The notes: generated by a model from the sequence alone, not told the origin. Counted from the first letter of the stretch, positions 62,401 to 63,815 are shown. The stretch is DNA of 64,000 bases from Urophycis tenuis (GCA_036785325.1 JAXIVH010000069.1:432822-496821); one strand, 5' to 3'. Program-made: numbers and translations.

Positions 62401-63815
62401 TCCACACAAAAAAACCTGACCGCCGAGCGGGCAACATCAACCAAGGACTGTTGAATCAGCTCGTGGTGTTTTCCAACTTTTTCTTATCACTTTTATCTAA
62501 TTTGGGGTTTTTTCTAAATAAGCGCGTTTCTCTTCCAACCGAGCGGTGCGTTCTCTTCTCTCGTACTAATTATCAATCGTCGTGCGCACCTGCAACGCTG
62601 CTGCGCCAGGACGTCATGACGCAACTCTGTTTACTCCGCCCAATGCGGTTAACCCTATAATTGCCAGCTATTGCTCTCTCTCTCTCACGCATTCATACGG
62701 ACTAAATAATGGACATTTACTCTTATTTCTTTTAAGTTCTTTTAAGTTTTCCTCAGCTTATGAAGCCTGGGCTACACATAGAATTAGCAAAGGGCAACCA
62801 TGGGACGTTTTCCAATGGGTTACCTGGGAGCACTGAGAACCTCGGCGGTTGGACAGCGCCGGGGAGACCGCCCTGAAGCTGGTGACCTCACAGGTGTCCT
62901 CCACCACATTTGCATTGCCGTCTGAAAAAGACACATGTTCCACTTTCAGACAAACGTGATGATTTTGATTGTTGATTGTTCAGCTTGTAAGAATATCATT
63001 CAGCTTAGAATATCATTTTGTTTGTGTATTTTTGTTTTTCGTTTTTTGTTCGTTTTTGTTTTGTTTTTTTTTGTTCCGTTTTTGAAACCATCTGTAACTC
63101 TGAGGCGTTTCACTTAATTTTCATTGACAGTTACGGTCAGAGCCGCCACAGCCCCGCGTCTCTGCCCCTTCTGAAGTCCCAAGTGAAGACCCACACACCC
63201 GTGTTCCTGGCCTTGGCGTCCGCGGCCACGGCGGGCTCGCTCTTGCGCGGGGAGGCGGGGCTGTTGTTGGCCAGGAGGGCCTTGGCGGGCTTCCTGTGGC
63301 CCGCCCTGCCACTCCTCCGGCAGCCCTCCGGCTCCTGGTCCACCGCCTGCTGGGCCTCCGCGGCCTGCCGGGCCCTCTTCTGCTGCAGTTCCTGACACGC
63401 GGCCACCAGGGGGAGACATTGCACTGTTCATTCATGGGAATGGACCACAACTTTAACCGGGGTAAGAAATGCCCTGTTTTTTTCCGTGAGAGAACTGCTG
63501 GCCGAGAGTGTTTTTTCCAAATGCAATGCAAAAAAAAAAATATTTTTTATAAACGTTTAAAACCTGCGGACATACCCTGGCAATTAAAACAAGCTCTGTG
63601 TTTCAATGTAAAAAAAAAAACCTTAACAATCTGTGAATCACCAATCAGCCGGTTGGGGACAGGGATGCCCAGTGGGCTACCTGTATGGCCGAGAGGCGGG
63701 CGAGGCGAGCCTTCTCTTCGCGGACGTGTTTCCGCTCCTCCTCCTTCCTCCTGGTCTGCTGTTGCTGCAGCTGGACCTCAGGGCTCTTGTCCGACTCCAC
63801 TCTCTGTTCCCATTC
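13918..63815 (-). CDS. cep131: Centrosomal protein of 131 kDa (Cep131/Azi1), 18 coding exons, 5' end outside window
   Basis: CEP131 is a coiled-coil protein of centriolar satellites and the basal body, needed for ciliogenesis and genome stability. The joined exons (listed separately) give 2439 nt, exactly 813 codons including TAA, with every junction GT-AG and in phase. Landmarks that agree with human CEP131 as I remember it, in order: EEKARLARLSAIQELQQKR, KYAWIDE then LTTDNLERHG, SEAKLQSIMSFLDEMEKS, VMRLKLDLAEK, QRHLAFIDQLIDDKK, EIKKLKELMSATEK, KTKKIKEITVKGLEPEIQKL, EELREQLEREKE, QRAELDDL, GRDKEIELAIKRLE, RVREKYEAELRELEQSE, AEVIRQEF, KKEETVSSLRKQHE and a final AALKRAEHLEALWEQQ. From about the middle onward the chain is charged and heptad-like, as expected of its long coiled coil. 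The N-terminal part including the IQ region is not in the window. Introns range from about 0.2 kb to 15.7 kb and are swollen by transposons. The frame has no break, so the gene looks functional. Confidence 0.96.
14068..14201. repeat. (GA)n microsatellite in cep131 last intron
   Basis: GA array with a few GAAA interruptions, ending 5 bp from the donor of the penultimate exon. Confidence 0.95.
14207..14267 (-). CDS. cep131: cep131 exon q
   Basis: 61 nt. Completes Arg, then VKSAILKKEETVSSLRKQHE. Acceptor gtcag, donor gtgagc, which runs directly into a CT repeat. Confidence 0.9.
14648..14758 (+). mobile_element. LINE 3'-end fragment
   Basis: The cttccggaagcgactcaaga block and following cagagtccatctgaaccctg match the 3' end at 11215-11330. 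No coding capacity. Confidence 0.7.
14943..15345 (+). repeat. Intronic duplicated segment, copy 1 (uninterrupted)
   Basis: Collinear with 19147-20045 plus 25395-25445 in another cep131 intron. Shared blocks include gtggagcgcaca, gataacgagcttggggg, gtgagtcgtgatcaatg, ttttcagatgggagtcaagc and ggtgggtggtgagagcc. Copy 1 shows the state without the transposon at 15281-15283 (TTT). Confidence 0.85.
15669..15865 (-). CDS. cep131: cep131 exon p
   Basis: 197 nt. SRDKLAEERRRLAEVIRQEF, then ERLVETEEENRRVKVEVSEA, ending ELAEVHQ plus two bases of Arg. Acceptor ccgcag, donor gtgggg. Confidence 0.93.
15866..16423. other. cep131 intron, no feature seen
   Basis: A G run next to the acceptor and otherwise unique-looking sequence. 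Frames here are by-products. Confidence 0.5.
16424..16601 (-). CDS. cep131: cep131 exon o
   Basis: 178 nt. VKRVREKYEAELRELEQSE, then a Gln/Glu-rich coiled coil ending RDQEMEDVVQ. Acceptor cccag, donor gtacaa. Confidence 0.94.
16833..17277. repeat. CT/CTGT-rich minisatellite in cep131 intron
   Basis: Tandem variants of ctctgtctgtctctgtctct separated by cac or acg, ending in GT and CT arrays adjacent to the exon n donor. The long SLSLS frames on the plus strand come from this array. Confidence 0.95.
17284..17426 (-). CDS. cep131: cep131 exon n
   Basis: 143 nt. EAWLLSRERELKEEVRRGRD then KEIELAIKRLEEE; ends ERAAEN plus two bases of Arg. Acceptor catag, donor gtgata. Confidence 0.95.
17520..17875. 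repeat. CA-rich minisatellite in cep131 intron
   Basis: Repeats of gtcaaacacacacagacaca followed by aacacacaggtccagcacac and CA arrays, about six irregular units. A short flanking block (ggcggaacaggcttat, gttccagggtatgtggtg) has a relative at about 42140-42187. Confidence 0.92.
18192..18240. repeat. (GGACAC)n hexanucleotide array at a splice donor
   Basis: Eight units. The cep131 exon m donor GT lies at its edge, so the first intron bases are repeat units. Confidence 0.95.
18241..18315 (-). CDS. cep131: cep131 exon m
   Basis: 25 codons, phase 0: VEMKALRERLEIEKQTWEEN then YMKKE. The donor gtgtgt is itself the first unit of a GTGTCC hexanucleotide array. Confidence 0.9.
18650..18890. repeat. 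Dispersed repeat family B, copy 1
   Basis: Matches 26450-26685 over most of its length: cctcttccgctacgtagcta, agatggctgcc, gcgtactaaccgttttga, cgatcgtaatcggaacaccc. The longer copy has inverted ends; see 26378-26700. Confidence 0.8.
18954..19071 (-). CDS. cep131: cep131 exon l
   Basis: 118 nt. After the completed Arg codon it reads QRAELDDLRRQLEDNSSL and ends REEQERRHQ. Acceptor ttccag, donor gtactc. Confidence 0.95.
19212..19310. repeat. (TA)n microsatellite
   Basis: TA arrays with two cagtatatat interruptions. Able to form cruciforms. Confidence 0.95.
19640..19800 (+). mobile_element. LINE 3'-end fragment
   Basis: gtgaatttctcctaaggggg, then gtcaataaaggaatatctta and a TCTTA tail, the usual 3' end of a fish non-LTR element. 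No coding part. Confidence 0.65.
20046..20570 (+). repeat. Left terminal inverted repeat of the 5.35-kb transposon
   Basis: Pairs with 24893-25394 with scattered mismatches and small gaps. The outermost ~230 bp are most alike. Confidence 0.88.
22620..23269. mobile_element. Non-autonomous element inserted in the transposon gene (approximate limits)
   Basis: It separates two coding blocks of the host transposon. The right end reads TTAGTAAATGAGGCCC next to TTA, the usual end of a fish Harbinger-like MITE with TTA duplication. The left end is not clear, so limits are approximate. TTTGCGC motifs recur inside. Confidence 0.55.
22810..22850. repeat. Perfect 18-bp stem hairpin, 5-nt loop
   Basis: 22810-22827 is the exact reverse complement of 22833-22850; loop CTTCC. 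The stem is GC-rich (cgcgccgatcagcgacca). Confidence 0.97.
24290..24600. repeat. Imperfect AT-rich subterminal tandem repeats
   Basis: Repeated variants of gagctttgataaacgatatt and caagaaggagta at irregular spacing of roughly 50-65 bp, just inside the right terminal repeat. Confidence 0.7.
24893..25394 (-). repeat. Right terminal inverted repeat of the 5.35-kb transposon
   Basis: Reverse complement of the left repeat; ends 75 bp before cep131 exon k. Confidence 0.88.
25470..25577 (-). CDS. cep131: cep131 exon k
   Basis: 108 nt. YEKQLQDEEMSLQQQRRRLY followed by KEVSEEKERLTQLAA. Acceptor gacag, donor gtaggg; phases 2 to 2 agree with neighbours. Confidence 0.94.
25578..26377. other. cep131 intron, little recognised
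   Basis: Unique-looking sequence with G runs near 25865-26030. Frames here have no support. Confidence 0.4.
26378..26700. mobile_element. Dispersed repeat family B, copy 2: MITE with inverted ends
   Basis: Left end GGGCTGTGTTTCGTTATC and right end (reversed) GGGCCGTGTTCCGATATCC form imperfect inverted repeats. The interior matches 18650-18890. Confidence 0.75.
26701..26960 (+). mobile_element. LTR-like remnant
   Basis: A pyrimidine-rich cacctgtccacctgtctttc block, an AATAAATAA poly(A)-type signal near 26898, and ctctgcatctgggtcc, resembling the end of fish Gypsy LTRs. No internal region or target duplication seen. Confidence 0.45.
27185..27720. repeat. Common fish dispersed repeat (non-autonomous)
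   Basis: Starts at catagactgtatatatata and ends with ccagcctcaagcggccag, cacttccgcatgggcttcat and ttgccgcttgg. I recall this combination from many fish genomes; class not certain. Confidence 0.6.
27950..28151 (-). CDS. cep131: cep131 exon j
   Basis: 202 nt. Completes Gly, then LEPEIQKLLSKHKQELKRL, and contains EELREQLEREKEEQCQRE. The last two bases form Arg with the next exon. Acceptor ccacag, donor gtatgc. Confidence 0.97.
28171..28281. repeat. (CA)n microsatellite in cep131 intron
   Basis: CA/CG alternating array beginning about 20 bp upstream (in sense) of the exon j acceptor. Confidence 0.95.
28555..28740 (-). mobile_element. LINE 3'-end fragment, minus strand
   Basis: aactttattgtcagttttca, then gtacaggacatacacaaaaa and tgccgtttctctccatcccc with an A/T-rich remainder; a typical reversed LINE 3' end with a TCAAG tail. 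Confidence 0.6.
28741..30150. other. cep131 intron, nothing recognised except (CCAA)n
   Basis: A CCAA array lies at 29898-29932. The rest shows no coding or repeat signature that I can name. Confidence 0.45.
30160..30475 (-). mobile_element. Ty3/Gypsy reverse transcriptase fragment, minus strand
   Basis: The minus strand reads PFGISIATEHFQRRMTQMLE, then CEGDDVLVYVENVEQHKELL and HQVLKRLRDK, the Gypsy RT block around the catalytic DD. Isolated and interrupted by stops. Confidence 0.75.
30722..30990 (+). pseudogene. BED zinc finger coding fragment of the outer hAT
   Basis: Reads MMASEKGKISFYSWKYSNYF, then VRCKLCPGSKILCTAKNSNS and LLKHLEKRHAST: aromatic W..YF, C-x2-C and H-x4-H, as in BED fingers. 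The transposase body is not found; the frame is lost in a CA repeat. Confidence 0.78.
31529..31629. repeat. Perfect 32-bp inverted repeat with a (CAGA)n loop
   Basis: 31529-31560 is the exact reverse complement of 31598-31629. The 37-nt spacer is a CAGA array. Confidence 0.95.
32428..34487 (+). mobile_element. Sushi-type chromovirus (Ty3/Gypsy), 5' truncated, one nonsense codon
   Basis: One reading frame from 32428 gives the RNase H tail (NHRNLEYLRSAKRLNPRQAR, ADALSRR), the integrase HHCC region (H..TGHPGAKRT, CSLC), the DDE core (VDFVTDLP, VVSDRGPQF, NGQAERTIQEL), then a GPF-like block and a chromodomain (YLVDWEGYGPEERGWVPRHD) ending at 34137. A TGA at 33622-33624 breaks the frame between integrase and chromodomain. 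A polypurine tract and a 3' LTR follow. Gag, protease and most of RT are absent. Confidence 0.92.
34107..34487 (+). repeat. 3' LTR of the chromovirus
   Basis: 381 bp, TGTCACACC to TTGTCACA, immediately after a G-rich polypurine tract (34092-34103). An AATAAA lies near 34419. No 5' partner in the window. Confidence 0.85.
35326..35387. repeat. Perfect 29-bp inverted repeat, 4-nt loop
   Basis: 35326-35354 is the exact reverse complement of 35359-35387 with loop TTAT. The right arm continues into the CCCCTTCCCCTTGCCCC end of a MITE. Confidence 0.97.
35436..35843. mobile_element. MITE with ~35-bp terminal inverted repeats
   Basis: Left end CAGTACGTTTACATGCAGCA mirrors right end TGCTGCATGTAAACGTACTG, and the match continues into aagaaattcgaatttct. 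Interior TCGGAC/GCATGTA motifs recur. It interrupts another repeat (cccttgaaac before, ttaagggctagggg after). Confidence 0.85.
36820..37172 (+). mobile_element. LINE 3' end nested in the hAT element
   Basis: ctgcatttcgttgtccctgt, gcacaatgacaataaagttg and an AATCT tail are the usual fish LINE 3' end. The left limit is approximate. Confidence 0.65.
37605..37653. repeat. Perfect 22-bp inverted repeat, 5-nt loop
   Basis: 37605-37626 is the exact reverse complement of 37632-37653; loop CAGGG. Inside the hAT element. Confidence 0.95.
38023..38439 (+). mobile_element. L2-type LINE 3' end adjoining a cep131 splice donor
   Basis: Plus strand reads HISATFIYLHWLPVKSCISY, then FSVAAPTPWNSLPAEIQNAT, then ccttgaaaggcgctata and a short gttattac tail that is the complement of the exon i donor region. 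Confidence 0.85.
38440..38542 (-). CDS. cep131: cep131 exon i
   Basis: 103 nt beginning EIKKLKELMSATEKVRREKW and ending IKEITVK plus the first base of a Gly codon. Donor gtaataac abuts an antisense L2 LINE 3' end. Extremely close to human CEP131. Confidence 0.97.
38543..39719. other. cep131 intron, G-run and GA rich, no gene
   Basis: Contains many runs of 8-17 G and a GA array (38941-38977). The long plus-strand frame here is low complexity. No conserved motif. Confidence 0.55.
39720..39889. repeat. (CA)n / CACG microsatellite
   Basis: CA array with frequent CG substitutions. Confidence 0.97.
39903..41072 (+). repeat. Dispersed repeat family A, copy 2, containing a SINE
   Basis: Outer blocks match copy 1 (695-1035) in reverse. 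The sequence cgtccgacagaacagtaacc continues, after the SINE, into gaagccgacccgagcccgac, as the uninterrupted copy shows. The interior 40260-40960 has no coding frame. Confidence 0.7.
39996..40190 (+). mobile_element. tRNA-headed SINE
   Basis: Pol III box A-like TGGCTCAGTGG (40001-40011) and box B GGTTCGATCCC (40059-40069), then a body with CTC repeats and the tail ttgctttggacaaaagcgtc followed by tgctaaatg, the tail shared by many fish SINEs. It splits repeat family A. Confidence 0.9.
41262..41812. repeat. Minisatellite of ~13-bp units (GACCCTGAGTGAT)
   Basis: About 40 units of GACCCTGAGTGAT, GACCCTGTGTGAT and the shorter GACCCTGAAGG in higher-order groups. Lies 140 bp downstream (in sense) of exon h. 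Confidence 0.97.
41953..42069 (-). CDS. cep131: cep131 exon h
   Basis: 39 codons, phase 0. Begins LIDDKKALSERCEGVVAELK and ends AQMQEQHDM. Acceptor cgcag, donor gtgagg. The intron that follows carries a minisatellite 140 bp downstream. Confidence 0.95.
42070..43008. other. cep131 intron, no gene
   Basis: Short CA array near 42110-42133 and a block related to 17480-17520. Otherwise nothing recognised. Confidence 0.5.
43009..43165. repeat. (ACT)n / (ATT)n trinucleotide array
   Basis: About 50 trinucleotide units, mostly TAC/TAT, ending in AAT. The poly-Leu and poly-Ser frames are artefacts. Confidence 0.97.
43567..43799. repeat. (TA)n array ending in a perfect 54-bp palindrome
   Basis: TA arrays with gtgtatatatatgtga interruptions, then a perfect palindrome at 43746-43799 with arms beginning ATTCACAATATTTCCAG. 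A LINE-like tttattgatcccctcagaga motif precedes it at about 43530. Confidence 0.95.
44002..44127 (-). CDS. cep131: cep131 exon g
   Basis: 42 codons, phase 0. Begins AQQRELTVRYVKETEKEL and ends AIQRHLAFIDQ. Acceptor gtcag, donor gtagac. Nearly collinear with the human protein. Confidence 0.95.
44276..44512. repeat. (GT)n compound microsatellite
   Basis: GT array with GC, CT and GTT variants inside a cep131 intron. Confidence 0.97.
44513..45002. other. cep131 intron, no feature seen
   Basis: Nothing recognised. Confidence 0.4.
45003..45212. repeat. GTGC/GTGT minisatellite close to a splice donor
   Basis: Variants of gtgcgtgcgtgtgtgcttgc in a longer period of about 60 bp (gcatgtgtgcgtgtgtgcat occurs twice). 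Ends 20 bp from the exon f donor. Confidence 0.93.
45232..45369 (-). CDS. cep131: cep131 exon f
   Basis: 46 codons, phase 0. Begins VGLSEEELAGTEHASA and contains VMRLKLDLAEKRRTVSMLQ. The donor gtgaga is followed after about 20 bases by a long GTGC/GTGT-type repeat. Confidence 0.93.
45370..46219. other. cep131 intron, no feature seen
   Basis: No coding frame or recognisable element; a CCT array precedes exon e. Confidence 0.45.
46220..46411 (-). CDS. cep131: cep131 exon e
   Basis: 64 codons, phase 0. Begins DGDSTSLTTDNLERHG and contains LLSEAKLQSIMSFLDEMEKS, one of the best conserved blocks of the family. Donor gtgagc. Confidence 0.95.
46540..46946 (+). mobile_element. L2-type LINE 3' end
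   Basis: Degenerate C-terminal coding block (FTTLPPPYLSDLIQ..., RLWNGLPPD-like in shifted frames), then gtcttgaaaggcgccatata, AATAAA and an (ATT)n tail. Antisense to cep131. Confidence 0.8.
46973..47155 (-). CDS. cep131: cep131 exon d
   Basis: 61 codons, phase 0. Begins EILQRSVSVEDQ, contains LNDLLDTLKQLEEEPEKL and ends DKYAWIDE. Acceptor ttccag, donor gtaggg. Human counterpart is the LL.TLQLLEKEP..RYAW stretch. Confidence 0.93.
47276..48160 (-). repeat. LTR 1 (3'-most in element sense)
   Basis: TG...CA ends in both senses. Carries an AATAAA on the minus strand at 47568-47573. Preceded in element sense by the polypurine tract. Confidence 0.95.
48161..48172 (-). promoter_or_regulatory. Polypurine tract, unit 1
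   Basis: AGGGGGGGAGAG on the minus strand, directly before the LTR, as required for plus-strand DNA priming. Confidence 0.9.
48213..52871 (-). CDS. pol: Pol (protease-RT-RNase H-integrase), unit 1, expressed by -1 frameshift
   Basis: Open in the -1 frame relative to gag, with no ATG near its start. Counting from the GTG at 52853: protease LLDTGSQVTTVP with DTGS at 61-64; RT WFSVLDLKSGYYQIEV at about 441 and VFLDDL at 507-512; RNase H HTDAS at about 678; integrase HHCC ending CGRC at about 1010; DDE residues D1038, D1097, E1132 with 35-residue D-E spacing; then a GPY/F-like block and an acidic tail. No chromodomain. The order PR-RT-RH-IN is that of Ty3/Gypsy. The last codons come from a duplicated 32-bp segment. 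Residue 315 is Pro here and Leu in unit 2. Confidence 0.94.
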   Translation of the reverse strand, partial: LDSVSVVGQTGAEEKQLRSSKKYKVQKCTISEHSKRNHFFKLPSGLVGTRSTAEVTINGKQVNCLLDTGSQVTTVPHSFYEKHLAEQEIKPLHDLLEVEGANGQSVPYKGYIEMTVVFPQALLGVSIEVPTLALVVPDVRATSQSLVLIGTNTMDVLYDTFSEGDSTNYQPAHYGYQAVIKVLELRRRQASNSHGMVRLQEKKPEVIPAGKTVVIEGFAVANDFQNEKAVVVEHSSSSTLPGGLIVKSCLVDFPNQRPFKLPVIVSNVSEHDVIIPAGCKLADIGTYRSVLSQQQVNQPADAESSQKSNLHFNFGDSPIPPDWKERIVEKLNNMPEVFAQHDLDFGRTDKVAHHIKLSDETSFKQRPRPIHPADVDAVRKHIQELLQTGVIRESESPFSSPIVVVRKKNGTVRLCIDYRKLNLQTIKDAYALPKLEDTFSALSGSQWFSVLDLKSGYYQIEVEEKDKPKTAFVCPLGFWEFNRMPQGVTNAPSTFQRLMEKCMGDMHLQEVLVFLDDLIVFSKTLEEHEARLMKVLGRLKEFGLKLSPEKCSFFQTSVRYLGHVVSRNGVETDPEKIASLKTWPVPRNLRELRSFLGFAGYYRRFVKGYSDIVKPLHGLTSGYPPPRKKSNLKPSTDQTYHDPKAPFGFRWTPACQQAFKQVIEALTTAPVLGFANPQEPYVLHTDASTSGLGAVLYQEQEGQLRVIAYASRGLSRSESRYPAHKLEFLALKWSVAEKFCDYLYGNHFTVVTDSNPLTYILTTAKLDATSYRWLATLSTFAFKLVYRPGKQNSDADGLSRRPHGELSDDPKSQKERERICQFTRDHLSDPDSIDAVDQAVVQAICERQFVYSDNLDVQGGATLVETLTTSTRAVPDSYGKEDQLGGLPFIPHLTEVELASKQRADQCLKHVIYQLECGEKPPPTLRSELPELYLLLRELQRLELLNNVLYRRRQVGAHTSYQLVLPAELRDMVLMSLHDHMGHMGADRTLDLVRTRFFWPKMAVDVEKKVKTCGRCVRRKALPEKAAPLVNINTTRPLELLCMDFLSLEPDISGTKDILVITDHFTKFAVAIPTPNQKARTVAKCLWDNFIVHYGFPERLHSDQGPDFESHMIKELCRVASIHKVRTTPYHPRGNPVERFNRTLLNMLGTLGNQEKSRWREFVKPLVHAYNCTRNEVTGFTPYELMFGRQPRLPVDLAFGLPVQGGQHTSHSQYVQTLKSRLQESYKMATTNAAKTASRNKTRYDKRVTASDLAVGDRVLIRNVRLRGKHKISDKWEATVHVVVSRAGTLPVYTVKPENREGPLRTLHRDLLLPCGYLTEDSHPVPQSGKRRPSTRANPSPDETIPSDEEEDEIIPIYWFRDPSSVQVPTFQNTAQSDPGMFPELNTQRQILPLDYLVESSPSVQCVDYIPDFEKQPFRLDCTTDAPLVLDQSDSQPSDIEHLITDIAATAEPLDLTENDCTDTGHNQTVDTCTADTQEQEQVSSVRRSTRTKDQPDRLTYSELGNPWLAMTQSFLRSLSTVVDTAVGENFVGSTLLWVRTLWAPLPQLPRW
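52868..54520 (-). CDS. gag: Gag, PNMA-like, unit 1
   Basis: 550 codons from ATG at 54520. The N-terminal ~110 residues (VIIDGITESVQDEEVIDFLQ) resemble the PNMA N-terminal fold. The middle (LRSFSGKIPRPNSEVDYDTW, LLSPAADVVRGL, LQDPGEKPSAYLQRLQ) matches the capsid-like region of PNMA proteins. A CCHC zinc knuckle, CFKCGEDGHISTFC, lies at about residues 503-516. Capsid and RNA-binding roles follow from the family. The stop TAG comes directly after a slippery heptamer. Frame intact. Confidence 0.93.
   Translation of the reverse strand: MDFIQRSRVKIPNAVIIDGITESVQDEEVIDFLQKYGAIQRTLLVDDESSELYKNLIVEYSSGLAVEAMQPLLPYRHTLESDSNVVYNVEALSSVYTSKLGSSATKTYLTELKELAKLSGKDYEAVLREMMMHISSDVESMQSAEEPSPLVLSEFPAESPTPTSPFSGPPQNDSGKNSATSAPVIDQRRVPSLSASDINPPEVQKVVVEHIVRRENVGSFSSFPVRLRSFSGKIPRPNSEVDYDTWRSHIDLLLNDPSMSPLEVSRRILESLLSPAADVVRGLCSNSLPSAYLQLLDSAFGAVEDGEELFAQFMSTLQDPGEKPSAYLQRLQLTLNQAVKRGGVVPGEVGKHLLKQFCRGCWDAALLSSLQLEQKKNLPPPFSELLLMLRTEEDRQAVKASRMRKHLGSTRQRVQLQSQSSCIFEPTENPETQPSAIDELRKQVASLQSQLTTLMAQRTPGGLSDRGAAGKTQSRVSTSHSTKPDMTNQPSRNYTNNPRPWYCFKCGEDGHISTFCTNDSNPTLVTKKRKQLEERQHKWKQQNHRDLPLN
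52871..52877 (-). promoter_or_regulatory. Predicted -1 frameshift heptamer, unit 1
   Basis: Minus strand T TTA AAC in the gag frame (codons TTA AAC) followed directly by TAG. Slipping back one base places ribosomes in the pol frame, which is open here. The heptamer is of the X XXY YYZ kind. No stem or pseudoknot was modelled. Confidence 0.88.
54558..54575 (-). promoter_or_regulatory. Primer-binding site, tRNA-Arg type, unit 1
   Basis: Eight bases inside the LTR the minus strand reads TGGCGAGCTAGCCAGGAG. This matches the complement of the 3' end of vertebrate tRNA-Arg(ACG) as I remember it, with one T/C difference that still allows a wobble pair. Confidence 0.75.
54584..55468 (-). repeat. LTR 2 (shared middle LTR)
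   Basis: Same length as the outer LTRs, with no mismatch noticed. Serves as 5' LTR of the left unit and 3' LTR of the right unit. Confidence 0.95.
55469..55480 (-). promoter_or_regulatory. Polypurine tract, unit 2
   Basis: Same tract at the corresponding place beside LTR 2. Confidence 0.9.
55521..60179 (-). CDS. pol: Pol, unit 2
   Basis: Same domains and length as unit 1. The only difference noticed is Leu in place of Pro at residue 315, between protease and RT. All catalytic residues are present. Confidence 0.94.
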   Translation of the reverse strand, partial: LDSVSVVGQTGAEEKQLRSSKKYKVQKCTISEHSKRNHFFKLPSGLVGTRSTAEVTINGKQVNCLLDTGSQVTTVPHSFYEKHLAEQEIKPLHDLLEVEGANGQSVPYKGYIEMTVVFPQALLGVSIEVPTLALVVPDVRATSQSLVLIGTNTMDVLYDTFSEGDSTNYQPAHYGYQAVIKVLELRRRQASNSHGMVRLQEKKPEVIPAGKTVVIEGFAVANDFQNEKAVVVEHSSSSTLPGGLIVKSCLVDFPNQRPFKLPVIVSNVSEHDVIIPAGCKLADIGTYRSVLSQQQVNQPADAESSQKSNLHFNFGDSPIPLDWKERIVEKLNNMPEVFAQHDLDFGRTDKVAHHIKLSDETSFKQRPRPIHPADVDAVRKHIQELLQTGVIRESESPFSSPIVVVRKKNGTVRLCIDYRKLNLQTIKDAYALPKLEDTFSALSGSQWFSVLDLKSGYYQIEVEEKDKPKTAFVCPLGFWEFNRMPQGVTNAPSTFQRLMEKCMGDMHLQEVLVFLDDLIVFSKTLEEHEARLMKVLGRLKEFGLKLSPEKCSFFQTSVRYLGHVVSRNGVETDPEKIASLKTWPVPRNLRELRSFLGFAGYYRRFVKGYSDIVKPLHGLTSGYPPPRKKSNLKPSTDQTYHDPKAPFGFRWTPACQQAFKQVIEALTTAPVLGFANPQEPYVLHTDASTSGLGAVLYQEQEGQLRVIAYASRGLSRSESRYPAHKLEFLALKWSVAEKFCDYLYGNHFTVVTDSNPLTYILTTAKLDATSYRWLATLSTFAFKLVYRPGKQNSDADGLSRRPHGELSDDPKSQKERERICQFTRDHLSDPDSIDAVDQAVVQAICERQFVYSDNLDVQGGATLVETLTTSTRAVPDSYGKEDQLGGLPFIPHLTEVELASKQRADQCLKHVIYQLECGEKPPPTLRSELPELYLLLRELQRLELLNNVLYRRRQVGAHTSYQLVLPAELRDMVLMSLHDHMGHMGADRTLDLVRTRFFWPKMAVDVEKKVKTCGRCVRRKALPEKAAPLVNINTTRPLELLCMDFLSLEPDISGTKDILVITDHFTKFAVAIPTPNQKARTVAKCLWDNFIVHYGFPERLHSDQGPDFESHMIKELCRVASIHKVRTTPYHPRGNPVERFNRTLLNMLGTLGNQEKSRWREFVKPLVHAYNCTRNEVTGFTPYELMFGRQPRLPVDLAFGLPVQGGQHTSHSQYVQTLKSRLQESYKMATTNAAKTASRNKTRYDKRVTASDLAVGDRVLIRNVRLRGKHKISDKWEATVHVVVSRAGTLPVYTVKPENREGPLRTLHRDLLLPCGYLTEDSHPVPQSGKRRPSTRANPSPDETIPSDEEEDEIIPIYWFRDPSSVQVPTFQNTAQSDPGMFPELNTQRQILPLDYLVESSPSVQCVDYIPDFEKQPFRLDCTTDAPLVLDQSDSQPSDIEHLITDIAATAEPLDLTENDCTDTGHNQTVDTCTADTQEQEQVSSVRRSTRTKDQPDRLTYSELGNPWLAMTQSFLRSLSTVVDTAVGENFVGSTLLWVRTLWAPLPQLPRW
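60176..61828 (-). CDS. gag: Gag, PNMA-like, unit 2
   Basis: Identical in translation to unit 1 gag (550 codons, same CCHC knuckle and start). It follows the 5' LTR of the whole array, so it is the unit expected to be transcribed from LTR 3. Confidence 0.93.
   Translation of the reverse strand: MDFIQRSRVKIPNAVIIDGITESVQDEEVIDFLQKYGAIQRTLLVDDESSELYKNLIVEYSSGLAVEAMQPLLPYRHTLESDSNVVYNVEALSSVYTSKLGSSATKTYLTELKELAKLSGKDYEAVLREMMMHISSDVESMQSAEEPSPLVLSEFPAESPTPTSPFSGPPQNDSGKNSATSAPVIDQRRVPSLSASDINPPEVQKVVVEHIVRRENVGSFSSFPVRLRSFSGKIPRPNSEVDYDTWRSHIDLLLNDPSMSPLEVSRRILESLLSPAADVVRGLCSNSLPSAYLQLLDSAFGAVEDGEELFAQFMSTLQDPGEKPSAYLQRLQLTLNQAVKRGGVVPGEVGKHLLKQFCRGCWDAALLSSLQLEQKKNLPPPFSELLLMLRTEEDRQAVKASRMRKHLGSTRQRVQLQSQSSCIFEPTENPETQPSAIDELRKQVASLQSQLTTLMAQRTPGGLSDRGAAGKTQSRVSTSHSTKPDMTNQPSRNYTNNPRPWYCFKCGEDGHISTFCTNDSNPTLVTKKRKQLEERQHKWKQQNHRDLPLN
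60179..60185 (-). promoter_or_regulatory. Predicted -1 frameshift heptamer, unit 2
   Basis: Same T TTA AAC then TAG arrangement as unit 1, at the same relative position. Confidence 0.88.
61866..61883 (-). promoter_or_regulatory. Primer-binding site, tRNA-Arg type, unit 2
   Basis: Identical to the unit 1 site; adjacent to the true 5' LTR of the array. Confidence 0.75.
61892..62776 (-). repeat. LTR 3 (5'-most in element sense)
   Basis: Followed in element sense by the primer-binding site; its outer edge abuts the CATA duplication 47 bp from cep131 exon c. Confidence 0.95.
62824..62921 (-). CDS. cep131: cep131 exon c
   Basis: 98 nt. The two leading bases complete an Asp codon with the previous exon (DGNANVVEDT), and it ends RRGSQCSQ in phase 0 before donor gtaacc. 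A nearer GT at the RRG position would be out of phase with the next exon, so the gtaacc donor is preferred. This region is poorly conserved and the assignment rests on phase and splice signals. Confidence 0.72.
62922..63198. other. cep131 intron, T-rich, no feature seen
   Basis: Short intron with T-rich stretch 63005-63075; plus-strand frames unsupported. Confidence 0.6.
63199..63391 (-). CDS. cep131: cep131 exon b
   Basis: 193 nt, beginning ELQQKRARQAAEAQQ and ending KARNT plus one base. Acceptor gtcag, donor gtgtgt. A low-complexity, proline/alanine/serine-rich linker follows the conserved ELQQKR start. Confidence 0.88.
63681..63815 (-). CDS. cep131: cep131 exon a (most 5' in window)
   Basis: 45 codons, phase 0 at both ends. 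It begins EWEQRVESDK and ends ARLARLSAIQ. The acceptor is cacag and the donor gtagcc. It corresponds to the human segment just after the IQ region, with the EEKAR..A..AIQ motif. Confidence 0.9.

Larger units (their letters stand above)
47276..62776 (-). mobile_element. Tandem Ty3/Gypsy retrotransposon: LTR-internal-LTR-internal-LTR
   Basis: Three 885-bp LTRs (47276-48160, 54584-55468, 61892-62776) and two 6423-bp internal regions with an exact 7308-bp period. The 4-bp duplication CATA flanks the whole array (47272-47275, 62777-62780) but not the middle LTR, so one insertion later gained a unit, most simply by unequal LTR recombination. It lies in sense orientation in a cep131 intron. The internal copies show one base difference noticed by eye (51910 G, 59218 A). 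Assembly duplication must be kept in mind. Confidence 0.95.
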